DNA of 17,435 nucleotides from Opitutia bacterium UBA6410 (GTDB lineage: Bacteria > Verrucomicrobiota > Verrucomicrobiia > Opitutales > Intestinicryptomonadaceae), in the NCBI GenBank assembly GCA_002437405.1, contig DJPO01000115.1:1-17435 (forward strand), in the 5' to 3' direction. The notes beneath the pieces are model-generated. The model did no database searches. It was not told the DNA's origin and saw nothing but the letters and a program-made list of their open reading frames with translations. How positions within the stretch are numbered: position 1 is the stretch's first letter; each line of letters begins with the position of its first letter. A program made the translations under genes and the position numbers. This document shows positions 13,717 to 17,435 of the stretch, piece after piece.

Positions 13717-14604
13717 ATGAATATCAAATCTCTCCTCCTCGCCTCTTTGGCGTTGGCTATGGCGGGTTGCTGCGGTTCGGCTAACAACGAATGCACGGCT
13801 GCTCCCAAGAAGAACATCGCCGTGCAGATGTACTCCGTGCGCGACGACCTCAAAAAGGACTACGACGGCACTGTCAAGAAGCTCGGCGAAATGGGCTTTA
13901 CGGCGGTTGAAGCCGCAAGCTACGGCAACGGCAAAATCTACGGCAAGACTCCCGCGGAATTCAAAAAGAGCATTGAAGACAACGGAATGATTGTGCTCTC
14001 CACGCACGTCGTAAAGACTCTCTCTCCGAAGGAACTCGAATCGGGCGACTTCTCCGAATCGATGAAGTGGTGGGACGAATGTATCGCCGCCCACAAGGCT
14101 GCAGGCGCGAAGTACATCGTTATGCCCTGGATGCCTGTTCCCAAGACCCTCAAGGATTTGAAGACCTATTGCAACTACTTCAACGAAGTCGGCAAGAAGT
14201 GCAAGGAAGCCGGCATGATGTTCGGCTATCACAACCACGCCCACGAATACCAGAAAATCGAAGGCAAGGTTATGTACGACTATATGCTTGAAAACACGAA
14301 TCCCGACCTCGTGTTCTTCGAAATGGACGTATACTGGACTGCCAGAGGTCACAAAGCGCCCGTGGACTACTTCAAGAAGTATCCCAACCGCTTCAAGCTC
14401 CTGCACATCAAGGACGAATGCGAACTCGGCGAAAGCGGAATGGTCGGCTTCGACGCGATTTTCAACCACGCCAAGGAAGCGGGTCTCGAATACCCCGTTG
14501 TTGAAGTCGAACGCTACAACTTCGCGCCCCTTGTCAGCACCCAGAAGAGCATTGACTACTTGCGCAAAGCTCCCTTCGTAAAGAAGAGCTATCCCGTAAA
14601 GTAG
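13717..14604 (+). CDS. Sugar phosphate isomerase/epimerase-like TIM-barrel lipoprotein, copy 2
   Basis: 295 aa, a tandem paralog of the preceding gene at roughly 80-85% identity by eye in the mature part. Lipobox AMAGC with Cys18. All putative metal ligands of copy 1 are kept: YHNHAHE, FFEMDVYW, LHIKDE, VVEVERY. Differences are not evenly spread: one cluster lies after the third strand (THVVKTLSPKELESGD against SHTGKRLTDAELAAGK) and another after the fourth (PWMP at 137-140 against PGIG at 136-139), positions that line the mouth of TIM barrels. The last 50 residues are nearly identical. This pattern suggests a recent duplication with a shift of substrate range. Substrate not determinable from sequence. 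Confidence 0.85.
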   Translation: MNIKSLLLASLALAMAGCCGSANNECTAAPKKNIAVQMYSVRDDLKKDYDGTVKKLGEMGFTAVEAASYGNGKIYGKTPAEFKKSIEDNGMIVLSTHVVKTLSPKELESGDFSESMKWWDECIAAHKAAGAKYIVMPWMPVPKTLKDLKTYCNYFNEVGKKCKEAGMMFGYHNHAHEYQKIEGKVMYDYMLENTNPDLVFFEMDVYWTARGHKAPVDYFKKYPNRFKLLHIKDECELGESGMVGFDAIFNHAKEAGLEYPVVEVERYNFAPLVSTQKSIDYLRKAPFVKKSYPVK

Positions 14605-14619
14605 TTCTGCGCGGACGCT

Positions 14620-14642
14620 CGGGCGCAATAAAGTTGCGCCCG
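14620..14642. other. Perfect hairpin after TIM-barrel copy 2
   Basis: CGGGCGCAA - TAAAG - TTGCGCCCG is a perfect 9-bp stem starting 16 bp after the stop codon. No T run follows, so it may stabilise the 3' end or pause polymerase before the terminator at 14671. Confidence 0.6.
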
Positions 14643-14664
14643 CCCAATGGCGTTCGGGACAAAC

Positions 14665-14704
14665 AAAAAAGGTCGAACGGAAAAAATTCCATTCGACCTT
14701 TTTT
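14665..14704. terminator. Bidirectional terminator between TIM-barrel copy 2 and gltA
   Basis: GGTCGAACGGAA (14671-14682) pairs with TTCCATTCGACC (14687-14698) with one mismatch. Six A residues precede and six T residues follow, so it can end the plus-strand lipoprotein gene and the minus-strand gltA transcript, whose stop is 32 bp away. Confidence 0.9.
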
Positions 14705-14736
14705 GTGCCCCGCGCCTGCGGGTTTTGGGGGAAAGC

Positions 14737-16119
14737 TTACGCGCGCGCGGAAGCGTTTTCCGACGCTCCGCTTCCGAACGACTTGTGTTCGTCCGATTCG
14801 TAGTCCGACGAGATTTCCCCGTCCCTGTAGCGCATCTTGATGTAGTCTCTCGGCGCTGCACCGGTGTAGACCTGTCTGGGGCGGATAATCTTGCCCTTGG
14901 GGTTCGACGCAACTTCGCGCCAGTGGGCTATCCACCCCGGCATTCTGCCTATCGCGAACATAACTGTGAACATGTCAATGGGCATACCGATTGCCTTCAA
15001 AATTATTCCGCTGTAGAAGTCCACATTGGGGTAGAGGTTTCTGTCGATGAAATAGCTGTCGCTGCGCGCTTTTTCCTCGAGCCTTTGGGCGATGTCCAAA
15101 AGCGGGTCTTTGAGCTTTACGATTTTCAGGACTCTCTCCGCAGCCTCGCGCAGGATTTTCGCGCGCGGGTCGTACGTCTTATAGAGTCTGTGCCCGAAGC
15201 CCATGAGGCGCGTTTCGCCCTTCTTTGCGCGCTCGATGAATTTCGAGCCGTCGTCGCCCGAGCGGTGGATTTCCTCCATCATCTGGATAACGCGCATATT
15301 CGCGCCGCCGTGCAGAGGGCCCCATAGTGCGCAGACGCCCGCCGAGACCGACGCAAACAGGTTCGCGCCCGAGCTCGCCACCATTCTGACAGTCGATGTC
15401 GAGCAGTTTTGCTCGTGGTCGGCGTGCAACAGGAGGATTAGGTCGAGAGCCTTTGTGATGTCGTCGTGCGGGTAGTACTCGTGGTACGGCTCGGTGAACA
15501 TCATGTGCAGGAAGTTCTGGCTGTAGCCCAAGTCGCGCTTTGGGTAGATTAGCGGGAGCCCGTTTTTCATTCTGTACGCCATTGCGGCGATTGTGCGGAC
15601 TTTGCTCAAAAGCAGGGCGGCGGCGTCGTCGAAGTGCTCCAAATCCTGCTCGCGCTGGTTCGTGACCATGTACGGATAGTAGCAACCGACTGAATTGAGC
15701 AGCGACGAAAGAATCGCCATCGGGTGCGCCGTGAACGGGAATCCGCCGTCGAAGAAGTGCATCATGCCCTCGTGAAGGCTCGCGTTGCGCAGAACCTTTT
15801 GCGAGAAGTTGCTCATCTGTTTGCGCGTGGGCAGGTCGCCGTAGATAATCAGATACGCCGTTTCGATGAAAGTCGAATTCGCCGCGATTACCTCGATGGG
15901 GATACCGCGGTAGCTCAGGCGGCCTTTTTCGCCGTCGATGAACGTGATTGCGCTTTTGCACGAACCAGTATTCGCCAGACCCTCGTCAAGCGTTATGTAT
16001 CCCGTGCGCGAGCGCAGGGTGGATATGTCTATGGCTTTATTGCCTTCGGTTCCGCAGACTACGGGGAAGTCGAAGTTCTTTCCGTTGAGGGTAATGATTG
16101 CCTTTTCTGACTCGTTCAT
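14737..16119 (-). CDS. gltA: Citrate synthase
   Basis: 460 aa from ATG 16119. It condenses oxaloacetate and acetyl-CoA to citrate, the entry step of the TCA cycle. Catalytic residues are in place: His270 in GPLHGGAN, His310 in GFGHRLYKTYDPR and Asp367 in NVDFYSG; HADHEQNCSTSTVR (232-245) and the N-terminal NFDFPVV/IDISTLRS segment are typical of the type II, NADH-sensitive hexameric class of E. coli, although regulation cannot be read here. The C-terminus carries a short Ser/Ala/Glu-rich tail. An in-frame extension to 16413 is rejected because it overlaps the ppgK coding region. No Shine-Dalgarno is visible. ppgK ends 83 bp upstream on the same strand, so co-transcription is possible. Confidence 0.97.
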   Translation of the reverse strand: MNESEKAIITLNGKNFDFPVVCGTEGNKAIDISTLRSRTGYITLDEGLANTGSCKSAITFIDGEKGRLSYRGIPIEVIAANSTFIETAYLIIYGDLPTRKQMSNFSQKVLRNASLHEGMMHFFDGGFPFTAHPMAILSSLLNSVGCYYPYMVTNQREQDLEHFDDAAALLLSKVRTIAAMAYRMKNGLPLIYPKRDLGYSQNFLHMMFTEPYHEYYPHDDITKALDLILLLHADHEQNCSTSTVRMVASSGANLFASVSAGVCALWGPLHGGANMRVIQMMEEIHRSGDDGSKFIERAKKGETRLMGFGHRLYKTYDPRAKILREAAERVLKIVKLKDPLLDIAQRLEEKARSDSYFIDRNLYPNVDFYSGIILKAIGMPIDMFTVMFAIGRMPGWIAHWREVASNPKGKIIRPRQVYTGAAPRDYIKMRYRDGEISSDYESDEHKSFGSGASENASARA

Positions 16120-16202
16120 ATGCGCATAAAAAATTGCAAAACTATATAATCTATTTTGGAGGCGCGGGGGCAACAAAAAAAATCGCGCCCGCGCTCGGAG
16201 GC

Positions 16203-16970
16203 TTACAGGTTCTTGGACGCTTCGAACGCCGCGCCGATGATTCCCGCGCGGTTTTCGAGCTTCGCGATTGCGATGTCGCAGTCCGCCTTGATGTATTTCA
16301 AAAACTTGTCGCTTTTCGACGCAACCCCGCCGCCCAAAATTATGAGGTCGGGGCGGCACAGCGCGTGGACGTATTCGAGATACTTGTTGAATCTGCCCGC
16401 CCACTGCTGCCACGAAAGGTCGTGGTTTTTGCGCGCGGCGTCGGAGCAGATTTTTTCAGCCGCGACGTATTTTTTCAAAGCCTTGTCGCGCATGCGCAGG
16501 TGCCCGAGCTCGAGATTCGGGACGAGCGTGCCGTTGGAATACATGCAAACCCCGATACCCGTGCCGACGGTGAGCATCATGATAACGCCCATTCTGCCCC
16601 TGCCGATTCCGAAGTTTATTTCAGCGCTGCCCGCGGCGTCGGCGTCGTTGATAATCCAAGCTTCGCAACCGCAGGCGCGTCCGATTTCCTCCGCCAGATT
16701 CACGCCGATAAATTTCTTGCCGCCCAAATTTGCGGCGGTCTCGACAATCTGCGAGCGAATGACCCCGGGGAAGCCGCAGCCGATAGTTCCCCTCCATTGA
16801 AATCCGTCCACGATTTCCCTGACAGCCCCGATGATGTTTTCGGGAGTGTGGGGCGATGGCGTGGGAATGCGGATTCGTTCGCCGACAAATTCACCTTTTT
16901 TGACATCGACGATTGCGCCCTTGACACCCGAGCCGCCGATATCCAGTCCTAAAACGAGGTTTTTCTGCAT
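16203..16970 (-). CDS. ppgK: Polyphosphate-type glucokinase (ROK superfamily)
   Basis: 255 aa from ATG 16970, close to the usual 250-270 aa of polyphosphate glucokinases. It would phosphorylate glucose to glucose 6-phosphate using polyphosphate and/or ATP. Motifs: phosphate loop LDIGGSGVKG (9-18), IPTPSPHTPE, GCGFPGVI (64-71), NDADAAG with the probable catalytic Asp109, GTGIGVCMYSNGTLVPNLELGHL (two motifs, 136-158) and DLIILGGGVASKSDKF. The NxELGHL segment and absence of the ROK zinc-binding cysteine motif distinguish PPGK from ordinary ROK glucokinases. The family is best known from actinobacteria and cyanobacteria. The start gives the canonical N-terminus; an extension to 17048 is in frame but unconserved. 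Confidence 0.88.
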   Translation of the reverse strand: MQKNLVLGLDIGGSGVKGAIVDVKKGEFVGERIRIPTPSPHTPENIIGAVREIVDGFQWRGTIGCGFPGVIRSQIVETAANLGGKKFIGVNLAEEIGRACGCEAWIINDADAAGSAEINFGIGRGRMGVIMMLTVGTGIGVCMYSNGTLVPNLELGHLRMRDKALKKYVAAEKICSDAARKNHDLSWQQWAGRFNKYLEYVHALCRPDLIILGGGVASKSDKFLKYIKADCDIAIAKLENRAGIIGAAFEASKNL

Positions 16971-17084
16971 TGCTAAAAAATAAATAATTTTCCAGCGCGC
17001 ATAACAAGCAAAATTTCTTCCGAGCAAAACAAAAAAAGAGCTTGCCAAAGCCGAACGGAAGTGGGAAAGTAAAAACTTTAAATC

Positions 17085-17157
17085 GGTCCTGTAGCTCAGT
17101 GGTTAGAGCAGGCGACTCATAATCGCTTGGTCAACGGTTCAAATCCGTTCAGGACCA
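17085..17157 (+). tRNA. tRNA with CAT anticodon, probably tRNA-Ile2 (lysidine-modified)
   Basis: A complete cloverleaf of 73 nt: acceptor GGTCCTG / CAGGACC, D stem GCTC / GAGC, anticodon stem GGCGA / TCGCT with loop CTCATAA (anticodon CAT 17118-17120), T arm with GGTTCAAATCC. The discriminator is A (17157) and CCA is not encoded. From memory, the D-arm to variable-loop sequence is identical to the E. coli ileX tRNA-Ile2, rather than initiator or elongator Met tRNA. If so, TilS converts C34 to lysidine so that it reads AUA as Ile. It is divergent from ppgK. Confidence 0.85.
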
Positions 17158-17199
17158 GATAGACGAAGGGGGGCTAAAGCCCCCCATTTTCGTCTATCT
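17157..17199. repeat. Perfect inverted repeat directly after the tRNA
   Basis: AGATAGACGAA (17157-17167) is the exact complement of TTCGTCTATCT (17189-17199), and inside it GGGGGG-ctaaag-CCCCCC forms a second stem. The first base is the tRNA discriminator. No T run follows, so it is not a standard terminator, but it could define the tRNA 3' end. The G6/C6 core resembles the second hairpin of the repeat at 255-277. Confidence 0.85.
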
Positions 17200-17251
17200 G
17201 GGGCCTGTGAAATCACCGTTGATACGGCGGGCGCAAGGTGCGCCTCCCATT

Positions 17252-17304
17252 GAAGGGGCTTTGCCCCTTACGGCGATTTGCTACGCAAATTGCGCCTATC
17301 CCCT
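17252..17304 (-). repeat. Dispersed hairpin repeat, minus-orientation copy
   Basis: Read on the minus strand: GGGGATAGGCGCAATT, stem ATTTGC-gta-GCAAAT, CGCCG, then AAGGGGC-aaa-GCCCCTT and CAAT. It aligns over its whole length with 221-282, about 17 kb away, but the inner stem bases differ in both arms together. Confidence 0.7.
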
Positions 17305-17366
17305 CAAAACTTGGGGCTTCGACAAATGAATACATCAAAATTGCATAGCAATTTTGCGAGTAGAAT

Positions 17367-17405
17367 AAAAAAACAAAGGATTCGGAAAAAACAACCGAAT
17401 CCTTT
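17367..17405 (-). terminator. Terminator of a minus-strand gene right of the window
   Basis: On the minus strand AAAGGATTCGG (17405-17395), 9-nt loop, CCGAATCCTTT (17385-17375), then GTTTTTTT down to 17367. It indicates a minus-strand gene entering from beyond the right edge. Confidence 0.8.
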
Positions 17406-17411
17406 ATTGTT

Positions 17412-17435
17412 TGGGGGATAGGCGAAATTGGCAAA
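17412..17435 (+). repeat. Partial dispersed repeat copy at the window edge
   Basis: GGGGGATAGGCGAAATTGGC matches the first half of the repeat at 221-282 and is cut by the window end. Confidence 0.55.

Larger units (their letters stand above)
17200..17435. other. Gene-free right end with repeats
   Basis: No credible gene. It contains a small hairpin GGCGCA-agg-TGCGCC (17230-17244), a minus-orientation copy of the dispersed repeat (17252-17304), a perfect hairpin CAAAATTGC-ata-GCAATTTTG (17336-17356), a terminator and the start of a further repeat copy at the window edge. Confidence 0.6.

Noticed and set aside
12626..14628. Long minus-strand open frames opposite both TIM-barrel genes
   Set aside because: Similar to each other only because the sense genes are duplicates.
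16120..16413. N-terminal extension of citrate synthase by 98 codons
   Set aside because: It would overlap the 3' part of ppgK, and the residues do not resemble citrate synthase; ATG 16119 gives a normal N-terminus.
17213..17434. 73-codon minus-strand open frame at the right edge
   Set aside because: It runs through a terminator hairpin and a repeat copy; no protein features.

Overview
The window looks like a chromosomal segment of a host-associated Verrucomicrobiota bacterium. The main reason is a five-gene block (325-7662) in the gene order, sizes and architectures of the Akkermansia Amuc_1102-1101-1100-1099-1098 pilus-like cluster, which is characteristic of that phylum. Most genes have no clear Shine-Dalgarno sequence (3906 and 8957 are exceptions), which fits the same assignment. 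Genus was not determined. Family names come from recognising motifs by eye; no database search was run.

Layout. 1-324 is non-coding: a terminator for a gene outside the window, then two tandem copies of a short hairpin-rich repeat. 325-7662 is the pilus-like operon: exported Amuc_1102-like protein, PilM-PilN fusion (Amuc_1101-like), Amuc_1100-like and Amuc_1099-like single-pass membrane proteins, and a secretin (Amuc_1098-like), closed by a strong terminator at 7681-7710. Together they would form an inner-membrane platform plus outer-membrane channel; no pilin, PilB/PilT ATPase, PilC or prepilin peptidase is present here. 7910-8662 is a DeoR-type repressor and 8957-10300 an NADP-type glutamate dehydrogenase preceded by two TACA-N4-TGTA dyads.

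10301-10960 has no gene. It carries a 200-bp direct duplication whose two copies each fold into a long hairpin, a short hairpin and a Rho-independent terminator, and so look like a duplicated, undescribed structured small RNA. A small two-gene unit follows (soluble beta-rich 72 aa protein and 3-TM protein, stop and start overlapping), then a minus-strand pair (17-cysteine lipoprotein coupled to an ABM-type monooxygenase), and a divergent DUF1805/YunC-like gene. 12644-14604 holds two tandem, very similar lipoprotein sugar isomerase/epimerase-like TIM-barrel genes with matching leaders and separate terminators. On the minus strand follow citrate synthase (gltA) and a polyphosphate-type glucokinase (ppgK). 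A tRNA with CAT anticodon, best read as tRNA-Ile2, lies at 17085-17157. The right end again has members of the hairpin repeat family seen at the left end, and a terminator for a minus-strand gene beyond the window.

Most notable: the duplicated candidate ncRNA; the hairpin repeat family whose stems differ between copies yet remain complementary; the PilM-PilN fusion with Asn in place of both nucleotide-site acidic residues; and the duplicated exported TIM-barrel enzymes whose differences cluster near the probable active site.
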